Assembly: GCA_905182985.1 (NCBI GenBank)
Contig: CAJJDN010000015.1
Coordinates: 671,914-735,913 of the forward strand
From: Paramecium sonneborni
Lineage: Eukaryota; Ciliophora; Oligohymenophorea; Peniculida; Parameciidae
Reading direction: 5' to 3'
DNA: 64,000 nt
The position numbers and the translations under genes were made by a program. The notes under the pieces are model-generated. The model was given only the letters and a program-made list of their open reading frames with translations. It ran no database searches and was not told the DNA's origin. Numbering within the stretch: the first letter of the stretch is position 1; each line of letters starts with the position of its first letter. Below are positions 25,874-38,300 of the stretch, one piece after another.

Positions 25874-27023
25874 ATGTCTTTAACTATCGAATAATCAATT
25901 GATTATCCTTTTATTAGATTACCTTTTGAAGTTATTGTTAAATGTAAGAATAACCATAAATTTTTAGAATTTAAGACCACAAGAAAATAATTAGAACATG
26001 ATCTTACAATCACATTAAGTTAAATTGCCCATATTAATTCATAAGAGAAGGCTGATTAAGTGATAGAGAAAATTAAAGCAATTAAAAATGCACTTTAAGT
26101 AAACTAAGAACATGAAAAAAAATATTTAGAATCTTATCTTTAAAGATTAAAATGTGAAGAATGCGGAAATGAAATAAAATTACAAAGATCCCTAATTGAC
26201 AATTTATTAAGAGAAGGCTACTTAAAAACAGCATAAAAATTGATATAATCCTACAAAATTGAAGTATTATAAAAAGTATTATAAAAAGAATGTAACAAGT
26301 TTTGAATAAGAAATCATAATTGAGGCTAATACTATTATTAAAGATCTAAAATGCAAATCAATTAAGTTAGCTTTTAAATGGTATCAATAAAATTCTAGTA
26401 AATTAAAAAAGTTGAATAGTACATTTCAGAACGATTTAGTGTTTTAATAGTATATTGAATATTTGAAATAAGATGCAGATTTAGCTTTGAATTATATAAG
26501 AGATTATCAATTTAGTATGAATTAGGAGAGCATATAAAAAGCAATGGGATGCTTACTATTTATAAAATAGGAGATAATGCCTGCTTAATATTAATAATAC
26601 TTTGATGAGAAAAGATGGGAGTAATTGGTTAGGTAATTTAAACAAGAATTATATGATGTTTATTGTTTTCCAAAAGAATCTCCTCTTTTAAGTTATTTAA
26701 AGTGTGGAATAACAACATTAAAAACATAATATTGTGCTTAAACTAATTATTAATAGGTGAATAGATGTCCTATTTGTAATAAATAAATGTAAGAACTTTC
26801 AAAGGATTTATTAACAACATAGAAATTAGGGTCAACTTGGATTTGTAGAATATCAGGAGAATTGATGGATGAAAATAATCCACCTATGATGTTACCAAAT
26901 AATTAAGTTTATAGTTAAAAATCATTACAGTAGATGAGTCAGTAATAGAATGGATAAGTGCATTGCATAATAACAAAGTAGACATTTAAAATGAATGAAT
27001 GTGTTCGAGTGTTTTTGACTTGA
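25874..27023 (+). CDS. MAEA: GID/CTLH E3 ubiquitin ligase subunit (MAEA/GID9 homologue)
   Basis: A 374-residue protein. It has an N-terminal helical region, a LisH-like segment (LIDNLLREGYLKTAQKLI), a CTLH-like middle and a C-terminal degenerate RING. The tail is diagnostic: CPICNKQMQEL, then WICRISGELMDENNPPMMLP, NNQVYSQKSL and HCIITKQTF. This matches MAEA/GID9, whose RING pairs with RMND5/GID2 in the GID/CTLH ligase that marks metabolic enzymes and other targets for degradation. One 25-nt intron (GTATTATA..AAAG) gives 1125 nt. It is convergent with the TTLL gene, with 45 bp between stops. Confidence 0.92.
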
Positions 27024-27068
27024 TAAAATATTGATTCAATAGATAACAAAATGAAATTTATATTATAA

Positions 27069-28718
27069 TCAATTAAATCTAGATAGCCAATTGCATTTGT
27101 CTTAATAAAAGCGTTCGACAAGTTTATTATTAAATCTAGGAAATTCAAAAAGATCCATATATTAATGAATAGTTTTAGGATTTGGAAATATACAAGAGAA
27201 GTTCTTTCCTCTTCTTTTTGCTTCTTCGATAGTATGAATAAGCATACTAACATCATTTTGTGATAATTTATTTAAACAATTAGAAGAATTTATATTTGGT
27301 ATATCTTTGATGTTCCGTTGATTGTATTTAGGAGGAGAACCAATTTTATAATTCTTTTTATCCCAGAGAGGTACCCCAACAAGATGTAAAACATCAGATA
27401 TTAAAGAAGTCTTGATCTTTTTATCAAGAGGAGAACTAGAATTAAGAGAAGGTGAAACATTGACTTCTAGAACCCAAGGTTTTAGATTTTCATCAATAAG
27501 AACATCAAATCCATATAATTCAAAATATCCATTTCTATGTTCTAGAGATTTTGCGTTACTATCTAACATAAATGGTTCTGTTGCAATACAAGTTTTTAGA
27601 ACTACATCTTGAATTCTCATAAATAATTCTCTTGAATTGATTCCTAATTCATCTAATTTCTTTCTATAGGCTTAATGAGACCATTTAGAACCTTCATCAT
27701 CTTTTTATGTATTTTAATTCTTAACAAAATTAGGTGATAATTTGTTAACTGCAAAGTTTGTCAAATGTATATATCTTTTTGTAAGATCTTTAGAATTTGT
27801 AGAGTATTTTTGGGTTGCAAATCTTACCAAACCATCCTTATACATATATACTCTAAGTGGATCAAAACATGATATTAATACATAGACTCGTAAATCATAT
27901 TTATATCCATTAATTAAATGAGGATTGTAAATATAATCCATTATTAAAAAGTTTTTATCTTTTTTAACCTTTGATTTCTTACTGACCATTGTTATACCTC
28001 GACCTCTTGAATCTGCACAAGGCTTTTTAATCCAAAGAGTATCCTTTTAAGCAGAATCTTATGCCATCATAAATCTGTCATAATCATATTATAATAAGTA
28101 TGTGTTTGGAATAAAATTATATTCTTTTGGGTATTTTCTTTTAAATTTACTTAAATTTAACCATAATAGATCTTTTCTACCCATATTCCAACATCCTGGA
28201 AAATGATTGATTTTTTAATATCTATTCATATTTCTCAAAGTTGATTTATTACCTATTCCCCATTATACATTCCATTCTTCATCTTCATCATCATCTTCAT
28301 CGATTCTTTTAAATCCTGCCCAATCAAAAGATGTCAATACACATTTATAAGGAGCAGAACCCAATACTCTGCATGTTAATTAATATTTTTTAACCTCTTC
28401 TTCTGTCATAGGTCTTGCATTCACTAAAGGTCTCTTATCCTCACAAACTGGAGGATATTAAAAAAATATTGTTGGTTGAGTATTCTTTAAAAATGGTAAT
28501 TGTATTATTGGCCATTTCTAAGGTACTTCTTCTTAAAATACTACATTTGATTAACTATGTGATCTTCCCTATATTATATGCTATTAATATTCTTATTATT
28601 ATTATTGTTGAGTTTATACTTATTATAAACTTTATGGAGTCTATATTACATGACTTAAGAATAATCTTCTTCCTTATATTGGAGATTTCTGTTTCTTATT
28701 TGAATTTCTTCTCTACAT
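27069..28718 (-). CDS. Tubulin-tyrosine-ligase-like protein (TTLL, probable tubulin polyglutamylase)
   Basis: An intronless frame of 549 residues. A Gln-rich N-terminus is followed by the TTL domain: FPGCWNMGRKDLLWLNL, WIKKPCADSRGRGI, YIYNPHLINGYKYDLRVYVL, RYIHLTNFAVNKL, FELYGFDVLIDENLKPWVLEVN and SPSLNSSSPLDKKIK. These are the ATP-grasp motifs of TTLL4/5-like enzymes, which add glutamates to tubulin tails in cilia and cortical microtubules. The C-terminal 90 residues are polar with no known domain. The ATG at 28718 gives a short Lys/Arg/Gln-rich leader; an upstream start is possible. Confidence 0.9.
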
Positions 28719-28795
28719 TGTTGATTAAGATAAAGTACTGTCTCCTGTAAGTTATAATTGTTATCTCATATATAAAATTTAATAAAAATTGATAA

Positions 28796-31700
28796 TCAAA
28801 TTTAATAATTTTCTTTCCTAGATTATTATTATCCAGCTGTTTTATAATGAATTTACTAAAATCTTTTTGCAATCTTTGCTTTCTAAATTGCAATATGATG
28901 AGACAAAATCTAGCAATGTCTTTAATCATTGTAACTATTATTTATTATATTGCTTCCATTATTAGAATCTACAATTTATTTCATTTCTCTCTTTTATTTC
29001 ATCAATACTGATACATCTTAAAATTCCATTGGCTCAGCAATTGGACCTAAAATAAAATCATCTATATTTACTGCAATCATGTAATTCTGCATGTTCAGTA
29101 TGTTTTTAAGTTGGTGATTCTAATCCCATCTCTTAGATAAAATTTACTTTTATTCTATCATTTATTTCTTATACTGGAGATTAAATTGATGTTAAAATAG
29201 AAGCTGCCGAACATTTCTTTGAAATTTTTAATTTAGAATTATGGCTACTATTTAATCTGTTTTTTTCTTAATTTTTAGCAACCGGTGATATATTTGATTT
29301 ATTCTTCAACATTCTTAAAGTATCCGATCCAGTTTCTTCCATTATTGTTTTTAATAGATTTGATATTTTTTCTTATGCTGCTTATTCTTTTACTGCTTAA
29401 GGAATTTAATCAATTTAAGATTATTTTGTTTAAGTTGAAGGAATAGGAAGAGATGTTAATGATTATTATTATGAACAAAACTATGATGAATATTATGACT
29501 CTATTGGAGAATGATAAGTATGTAAAGAAGATTTAAATTATTATGATTATTGTTATTATTATTATTGAGATTAATGGAGAGAATATTCTTTAATTTCATA
29601 AAATGATTTGATTTGTCTTATTTTTAAAATTGAAGTAATTTTTCTAACTAATAATGTTACTCCTTAATTAAATAGACATTTCTATTATTTTTTCTTTATA
29701 AATTAAATTTCTTCATCTGAATCTGAATCACTTTTATTTATTTAAGTACTATGATCACATTTTTCTTTTTAAAAATATTAGGATTAACAATTAAAATTAA
29801 AAATCTTCTTGTTTTAATCAGTTTATGATAACCATTATTCAAAAGAAGATTAATTCATCTAGTTTGATTGAGTTGATTATAATTAATTTAACTATTGATA
29901 ATCTTATTTGATTTATTGGAATTAAATTTCACATGTTACATATGAATCTGGTTTAAATTTGGCTTCTTCATTATTACTAATCTAAGTAGGAATTCTTAAA
30001 TTTGCTGTATCTTCTGAATATTATAAATTGCATTCAGTAATACCTGTAGCATTTTCAATTATTCTAATATCAGGTTATCCTGCTTCAATTTCTTCTTCAA
30101 CTCTTATAAAATTTGTGTTTGTCTAATAATTTTATTAAATCTAAGTTGGTTCTGTAATTGGAACAGATAATTAAGATCTATTGCTCGTCAAAGCAAATTC
30201 TTATTGGGCATATATTGGTTCATTTTATTTCAATTAGACATCTTATGTTTCATTTTATTTTTCTATAATTTATTAAATTTCAAGCTAGAATCTATTTGTG
30301 TCTACAGAAATTTGAGTACCAGAACAAGGCTTACTTAAATCAATATTTTCAAAATTTAAAGCTTAAATTATTTTTGGAATTTCAATAGTGCTTTATTTAT
30401 TTTCACAACGTTCTCCAAATTTAATTTCTTATTCTTATCTATTTGTTTTTGTTATGTAAGTAAAAGGTTCTCCTACATTTTCCTTATTATTAGTTGTACA
30501 TTTAAGATAAATTGAAGGTATTGCATCAGGCTTATTCAATTTCAATATTAATTTATCTTTATGATCATCCTCAAAATTAGATTTAATTGAATTCCTATCT
30601 TTATTTTAGTTATATTATTCATTTGATTTATTTGAATACCTTTCTTTATTAAAATCTAAATTAGCCAAGATTCCATCTTTACCCTCTATTTCATTTGATG
30701 TCACTGAAAATCTTTCATTTTCGGATAATCTTTCTTTCTTGATTTCTTCAATATTTACAGAAAATCTATCTTTATTTTCATCATTAACATTAGTTGAATA
30801 TCTTGCTTTTTATAAGAATTCACTTTTTCTGCTCATTCTTTCTGAATTTCTAGACTTCTACATAGAATCTTCATTTTAACATTATTACTATAATTAATAT
30901 TCTGATGTAACCGATTATTCTACTTAATAATAAGGATATTATGATTATAAAGGAGAGGTTTATTATATTGTATCTTAAACTAAATATTTTTCTTAATTTT
31001 TTCGTCTTGTATTATTGGTTCTATCACTTCTTTGTTGGTTGTAATTTTCTGAATAATTTTAAGAATTATTTTAAGCATTTAATGATTAATAATTTTCTTA
31101 TAATAATCTTTAAGAATTTAGTTGAACTAAATTTTCATCTAATATTGAAACTTATATTCCTACATCTAAGGTTGAGCAACTTCTTATTGAACGTAATTTA
31201 TTTATCCTATGATTTAATCTATTATTTGTAGAATCTCTTCCAATACTTACTCTTTAATCTAAGAATTATTTAAATTCAACTGATTTGTTTCTTAAATTAC
31301 CAGAACTTTAATCAACATCAGATTAATATTAACTTTCATATTTAATTTCTTTATTTGATTCATCTGCATTAGTTCCTAATTATTAATCGATAAATTCTCT
31401 AATTTAATTAATTCTACTGAAAATATTTTATTTATGTGCACTATTTTCAATAATTTTTTATTCAGATTAACATTTTTATATATCTTACTTTTTTACAGAT
31501 CTCTTTTTAAGTTCCTGAAATGATTCTATGATCTATTCTGCAATAGGATCATGAACTATTTATTTTTAATTACAATTTTCAACTTATCTTTAATATTTAT
31601 TGATAATTGTAGACAAGGTCAATTCTTCAGTCTATTGTTTTTTTGTAGAACTTTAACATTATTATTAATGATGCTATTATTAAGCAATTTAGGATTAGAA

Positions 31701-31931
31701 ATGATAATAAATAGATTTATTTTTTTCAGGAGTTCCTTGATTATAAAGTGAATCTACTAAATTACGTATTATACTTTTCCTTTCACTAGTTCTTGATCTT
31801 TATTAGGATTATTGATTATTTTATCTTGGCTGAAAAGTTTGTAGTAGTTTTTCTTTTTCCTATCTCCAATAGACTGATTTACTCTTATATTAAGTTTTTA
31901 ATTGTTCTGAAAGCATGTTGGACATTACCAT
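28796..31931 (-). CDS. Large Q/N/S-rich protein with possible C-terminal IQ motif (1036 aa)
   Basis: An almost intronless frame; a single 25-nt intron (GTAAATAT..TTTAG) near the 3' end gives 3111 nt. It starts MVMSNMLSEQLKTQYKSKS. Most of the protein is low-complexity Gln, Asn, Ser and Glu. A more structured central region (LILKLNKPDAIPSIYLKC onwards) and several SRN-SERMSRKSE-type segments look like phosphorylation-rich linkers. Near the C-terminus AIQKAKIAKRFQQIH resembles an IQ calmodulin-binding motif. No catalytic domain is seen. It starts only 37 bp from the divergent DNAJC8 gene. Function is unknown. Confidence 0.7.
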
Positions 31932-31968
31932 AAATGAAATCATCCGTTAAATAATTTATTAATAATTT
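31932..31968. promoter_or_regulatory. 37-bp shared divergent 5' region
   Basis: Only 37 bp separate the ATG codons of the Q/N-rich gene (minus) and DNAJC8 (plus). Both promoters, or at least both 5' untranslated regions, must fit into or overlap this AT-rich segment or the neighbouring coding DNA. Confidence 0.6.
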
Positions 31969-32754
31969 ATGTAATAATAAGAAATCAATCAAGCCCTCAA
32001 AAATCCATTTTAACCTATTCTTAAAAAGGTTCTAAAAGTTGATGAAGAATTAGAAAGATTATCATCAGAAACATTTTATAATCCTTTTGATGTTTTGTAT
32101 TTGGGCATGGAAGCAACAGATGAAGATATTAAAAAAATGTTTAATTCTTTCTCAAAATTATTACATCCAGATAAATGTCAAGATCCAAGAGCAAAAGATT
32201 GTTGGCAAATAGTTGATTAAGCATATAAAACTTTAATGGAATCTGAAAAAAGAAAAGTTTATATAAGAATTATGAGAGAAGCTAGAGAAAAAACTGAATT
32301 TGAAAGACTTAGAGAAAATAAAAGAAGAGAAAAAACTGGAGTTGCTCAATTACCGCGTATATTGTTATTCAATTATTTAAGCTGATACATTTGAAAGTGA
32401 TTTTTAAAAATAATGCAAGAATTTATTTAGTGAAATAGAAGATAGAAAATAACATCTTATGAGATTAGAATAATCATAAAAGAGATATAAATTAGATGAA
32501 TATGAAAGAAGAAAAATGTTAGAATAATATAAAATTCTAACTGAAGAAGAATGGGAAAAAACAAGAGATGATAGAGTTAATAAATGGAGAGAATTTAATA
32601 ATAAGAAAACTGCTATTGGTACTAAATAATCTAATAAAGTATTATTTTATCAAACTAATTCTAGGGTATTAGACCTCCAACAGAAAATATGGAGTTTCGA
32701 CCTATCGAAATGCCAAATAAAAAAGGAGATTTTAAAAATATTAAATTAGATTGA
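31969..32754 (+). CDS. DNAJC8: DnaJ-domain protein, DNAJC8/SPF31 homologue
   Basis: A 244-residue protein. The J domain (about residues 45-115) has FDVLYLGMEATDEDIKKMF and the hallmark HPDK in LLHPDKCQDPRAKDCW, then a long charged helix (RRKMLEQYKILTEEEWEKTR). The conserved C-terminus runs RPPTENMEFRPIEMP. This layout is that of DNAJC8, a co-chaperone associated with spliceosomes. Introns of 25 nt (AAG) and 26 nt (TAG) give 735 nt. The start ATG TAA TAA TAA encodes MQQQEINQALKNPFQP, matching the start of family members. Confidence 0.9.
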
Positions 32755-32828
32755 TCGTTTATTTTCTAATTCATTTGAGACAATATATTTATCAGAAGAA
32801 AAATTTTATAGCAATCAAAAGCATTTCT

Positions 32829-33488
32829 TCATTAAAAAACAATATTGCTATTATTTTTAATTGTATTATTATGAGTACCAGAAACTTTTATTAATTTACT
32901 TAATGTTGTTTAATAATAATTGCTTAGTTGACGAAATTCTCTTGGTTACGGAGAACTTTTAGTCGATTAACTAAACTATTAAAATGGTTAACGGGCTGAT
33001 TATAATTATGATGGTATTCGAGTCTGAATTTTGTTGTTATTATCTTTTATTTCTTTTTAGAGTTAAGCTATTTTACTGGAATTTTCCTCTTCTTTTTATA
33101 TCAATTTAAGAAGCATTTCTTGATTCTACTCTTATAATTATGTTTATTTATGTAATAATTGATGAATAAGTTATGTTTTAGCTTCCAGATCATTTTTTTA
33201 GTTAGAAATTTATTATTTAAATTCCATTATTTCATTTTGAATATCTTGATTTTATGGAACTTTTTAATCATTATATCTAATATCTTCTAAAATAGCTAAT
33301 GATTAAACTATTTCTAATGCATCTGAATCACTTGACAATTTTAACAAATGTTAGTAGTCTTAACCCATATGAGATATCACTAATCGCCAGTACTTTTATA
33401 ACTCTTCAATCAATTCCTCATTCTTTATTTAATAATTATTTACTTTATGATGACTGTCAGCTGTATCTGTATTATCATTTTCATACAT
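32829..33488 (-). CDS. Coiled-coil protein, 219 aa
   Basis: An intronless frame of 660 nt. It starts MYENDNTDTADSHHKVNNYQ. Residues about 20-150 are helical, with ELIEELQKYWRLVISHMGQD followed by heptad-rich coil (IMEFKQQISNQKNDLEAKTQ onwards). The tail is Ser/Gln/Arg-rich and ends NNSNIVFQ. No enzymatic motif is present. Likely a structural or adaptor protein; the family is not recognised. It is convergent with DNAJC8, with 74 bp between stops. Confidence 0.7.
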
Positions 33489-33655
33489 AATTTTTATTAA
33501 TTAATTTTATGTTTGTTAAATAAATATACCTAACATTATTAGTAAATTTCGAGTAGGCTTATTAGATTAGTTTCATATTATTATCATAACTAATAAATCT
33601 TAGATCTTAATATCAATAAATAATTATTTTATAAGTTGATAATTTCAATTATTCT

Positions 33656-35152
33656 TCACACGTAATATTCATGATTTTTGTCATCATATGTAAATTTCCT
33701 AGGTTCATAGATAATTTGCTTCAAATATTCTTCTCTATTCTTTAAATGCAGAGTATCTTATTTTTCTGAAGACAAAGCAATATTTATTTTAATCTTATTT
33801 TATTTTTATAATTTATCTTCTTTGTAAATATAAACCATAAAATATTTTATCATATTTAATAGTAAAGTATAAATGAGAAATATATTTAAAATGATACAAA
33901 ACGTTTTCCTATTATGATACATAAATACCTGAATTTTTAATCAATAATAAATTTGCATAGTAATTTCCTGTAAATATTTTACCTTTAAAATGATGCAAAG
34001 TATTCATCTTTTTATAAATATTAACATCTACATGATTATTATCAAGTTAATTGCTTATTTCTTTATGTATTAATGTTAAATTCATTAAAAAATTGGATTT
34101 TTTTGTATTCCAAGTTCCTGGACTATTCAAACCATTTCTCAAATTCAAATTCATCATATTAGTTTGTCAATTAATGCCATATTTAAAATGAACCTTAAAG
34201 AAATTCTTAAATTTATTCAATTAACTTTCTAAATTAATCTCGAAACTCTTCTATATTAATATTCCTTCTATTCTTGATTAATATCATAAAGGTCTTAGAA
34301 CAATTACTGTATTTAATTCTAAATTCATCATTTCTATCATATCTCCATTAAAAAATTTGCTATTTTTTGGATTAATACCTAAAAGAATAATGATTTCTTC
34401 TTCCATAAAGGTTTATATGTTCTTAAAATCAATTTTCATAAAGAAAATCTATTTATTATTTAGCTACACTTTAGTTAATTTAAATGTATATCATTTTTAA
34501 TTTATTAAATAAGATTGATCTTATGATTTAAACTACCAAAAGCTCTCTTTATTTTGGTGTTAATTTTGCTAATAATAAAAAACTATTTTCAACATTTAAA
34601 GAATTAGAAAAATTAATTCATTTATATTTATTTTACATCTTCTTCCCTCAAAATTCAAGTTCTTTTTAATCCCAATCTAATTTCGATAATTAATTTTCTT
34701 AATTAACTGTTACTAATATTTCCTTTTTGATATTTTCTGATAATAAATTTCTAATAAATTAATTAAAATAAATTTCTTAGTATTAAGTCAAATATTGCCT
34801 TAATGGAATTTATAATATCTCTTTAATTGTAATCAATTTTTGATCAGAAATATATTGAATTATATCATTCATCATTTATTCCAAAAAAGACTAAAAAGTT
34901 GTGGGTATAACTATTGAATTTTTTGCAAACATTTTTTAAAAACTAACTTTTACCATATCTTATTGCTCCAACAACAAATACTGTATTTTTAGAGTTCAAC
35001 TAATATTTAATTATATTTTCTTCATAGAATATAAAAAGTGTAAATTTTTCTATTCTTCATGACTTTTAAAAAGAAGGCAAAATTATTGGAGCTTCCAATG
35101 TTGTAGAAATCAATTTGTTTAAGTATCAAGAATAATTTAAATAATGCATCAT
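33656..35152 (-). pseudogene. GBP-like (GB1/RHD3-type) GTPase, exons unresolved, possibly decayed
   Basis: A P-loop NTPase-like gene. Near 35000 the frame reads NTVFVVGAIRYGKSQFLKNV. GxxRxGKSxxL is the Walker A form typical of guanylate-binding proteins and atlastins rather than Ras or kinesin. The upstream APIILPSF and EENIIKYQL also fit the start of that G domain. Downstream, several protein-like frames follow (MMNDIIQYISDQKL.., EEFRDQFRKLIEQIQEFL.., and an end reading KQIIYEPRKFTYDDKNHEYYV before TGA at 33656). The frame changes several times, and no normal-size GT-AG intron explains each change. In particular a TGA just upstream of the P-loop could be removed only by a 14-nt intron. It may be a decaying paralogue or have unusual introns. 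Confidence 0.45.
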
Positions 35153-35368
35153 GGATATTTTTGAAATGCTAATGATTTTGTAATATAATTAAATTTTATA
35201 ATAAATTTTAAGTAATTATTATATTTTTGTAATAAGAGACAATATCAATATAATAGAAGATTAGAACATAAATAATTGTAGAACTTATAATATCTATAAA
35301 GGTTTATAGTAAAATTGATGAATTTGATTAAATTTTTTGACAGAATATGATTATAATATTAATTTTAT
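35153..35368. other. Divergent intergenic region
   Basis: 216 bp between the GBP-like gene and the calcium channel gene. AT-rich, nothing recognised. Confidence 0.5.
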
Positions 35369-38300
35369 ATGAAACCATAATAAAATTTAAAATATGGTTC
35401 CATAGTACGTATCCAAGGAAAAACTGATAGTGGAGGATAAGGATTCATCTCAGCGAAAGGGTATAAAAGTATAGAATAAAGTTTAGATTCTTCGATAAAG
35501 CGGTGTATTATCAAACTTACGAAGATCTGAATGATTTGAATAATTTTAGAGAAGGTTTATTTTAACTTTTACCAAGAGGGAGTTTTGAAATTCATGATGA
35601 GTATTATAAAATGAAGTAATAAATATTAAACAATAAAGGGCAAAAAATAAAGGATTGTTATATAGAGTAAAATCAGAAAAAGATTAATATTTAGCAATGA
35701 TTGAAAATAAAATGAATGAAGAACTATATTTTGGGTATCTGATTATATAAGAATAGAGCGGAAGCTATTTTTAAGCATATTGAATCTGGATATTATTTAG
35801 TCTCTTCAGATGAATGCAGTGATTAAAGAAGTGACTCTTTTAAAATAAAACTTTAACCTTATTTATCAAGCAATATAATTTTTAAATTGGAAGCTTGTAA
35901 AAGTCATTAAAAAACAGGCAGACCAATATAAACTAAAGAATAAGTAAAAATATTATCAGATTCATCAAAATTTTGGTTAGAAAAGAGTTTAAAAGCTCCT
36001 GTTTAATTAGATCACAAACCTCCATAATCTGATTTAAGACCAGAACTAAAAGGGCTTTCATATGAATCTCATAGATACGAATTAATAATAAGTCATAATT
36101 CAACAAGTAGTTGGAAAATAGATTAATATTAATCATATGATGAATATATTTAACCACAAAACTTATTATAAGATAGAGATATTTGTATCTTTAATTTTAC
36201 ATAAAATAATTCATATCTTTGTATTGATTTGAAAAAGAATTCATTAGCACTTAAATTAATTGATGAAAAAGCTTAAGTTCCGATTGATTGTTTATGGGAA
36301 ATAACTTTTATATAAGAAAAAAATGAATAAAAGCCTTAATAAACAATACCTTCATTCTAATCTAAGCCAGTAATAACAAGACTTCCATCAATATTAGTTT
36401 CAAAAGTATCTTTACCACTTTCAATAATTGGTTTACCTGGTACTCTTTAATCTTCAAGTAGACCTTCTTAAAATGGTGCTAGTCCACATGTTGGATAGTT
36501 AACATAATAAAAAAGAAATAAATATATATATAAGACAATATTACTTAGACATTATTTAACTGGTAAGCTTATAAAATGTGCAGAAAGGTTAGATGATGAT
36601 GATTGTATTTAAGCTTTTATTGATGATATTGGAACTCATATTGATTTATAATTAGCTAATAATCATGACTAAGATTTTCTTGATGGTTCATATGTTAATT
36701 TAGTTCATGATGACAACATATTAACATTAATCAAAATTAATTAACATTAAACTTTATAATCTTTTGGTTAAATTAAAGATATTAGTTCTCTTGGAGGTTT
36801 TTTTAATTAGCATACTAAAGTTGTAGAAAATTTATTTAAAACTGCATTTAAGGGAAAAAAAACTACAGATGCTTTTATTATTAAAAGAGTAGATAACAAT
36901 TATAAAACTGAACTTGTTTAAGCTTTCTCAGCTTTAGAGTATTTAATAAACTTTTCAGGGGCTCTTAAAATCAATCATTAATATTTTGCTTCTATGGCTA
37001 ATCTAGAATAAATTAAATAGATAGAAAAATTGTTAGCAGGTCTTAGCAAATTTATTATTAATTTAGAAATAGACGAAGAAAAAGATGAAGAAATTGATGC
37101 TTTTGTTAATTCAAGAAGATAAATTATTATGAAAGAATTGTATTATATAGAAATTTTAATTGAAATCTTATATTCCTTATGTTATAAATCTGGAACCAAA
37201 AAGCTTTTATTTTGGAAGCATCAGAAATAACTTATTAAAACTTTATTCTCAGAAACTTATTCATTACTTACTAAATTAATATAAAATAATAATATAAACA
37301 AAACCTATGCATCTTAATGGATGGAAATGTATCTTCATTAATACATCATGGTGAGTGAACCTTATATTCAAAAATTTTTATCAGAAATATTAGATAACAA
37401 TGTCTTAGCCATTAAAAAATTTTTAAACTAAAACCTAGTTATCAGGATTATTGAAATTATTGGATCTCAAGTTCCTCATGAAAAATATTTAAAAATCTTA
37501 AGTTCCATTTGTGTCTCTAATGGTTAACCTGTCAAAGATAATCAATCATTAGTACTTTAATAATTTTTTCTCAAAATTGGATTTGGTATATTATATTTAT
37601 AAAATTAGATTTTTGTTTTTAATTTAAAATTGATGAACAATAATAATTGTAAGTCTTATGTCCAATCTAAAAAATTAATAAATTTAGAACATTTGAAGAA
37701 TTTTATAGAGAAAGCTAAAAAATTGATTTATTTTAATAGTGGAATTATTTTCAAAGTTATTTTGATTTATTAGGGGACATTTGTATGAAAAGGAATAAGT
37801 AAGCAAAAAAATATGTTGATGACAATTTTCCCTTATAAATTTTATTAAAGATTCTTATAGAAGCAGAAAAAAATTCAAGATTTAGCATAATGAGACCTAT
37901 ATTAAAATTAATTAGATATGCTTATATAGATAATGTTCCATTTGAAAAAGTTAAACGAATTAAAAGAGTACAGATATTTTCTGCCTTAGATGATGATTAT
38001 CCAAAATCTATGAATATTATAGATTAAAATCATTCATTATAAGAATTTAATCTATTTGTTTTATCATAATTAGAGAAAAATAAAATTTGTTGGAAAAATA
38101 TTGAATTTTAAAGAACACTTTAAGAAATATTGAAAATTATTGGATGCTAATTAGATTTAGGGTTTTATATCAATTTAGATTAAATTGAACAGATTTTAAA
38201 TTATATGTATTAAATTTGTAGTAGTATAAATGAATTCTCTTTTGGTAACGAAAAAGAAAATTCAATGCTGTCTAGTTAATAGGGTACTTATGTTCAGAGT

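Noticed and set aside
34990..35060. Kinesin motor P-loop
   Set aside because: The motif GAIRYGKS has an Arg at the fourth position and Ser last, as in GBP/atlastin GTPases; kinesins have GQTGSGKT-like loops and other motor motifs are absent.
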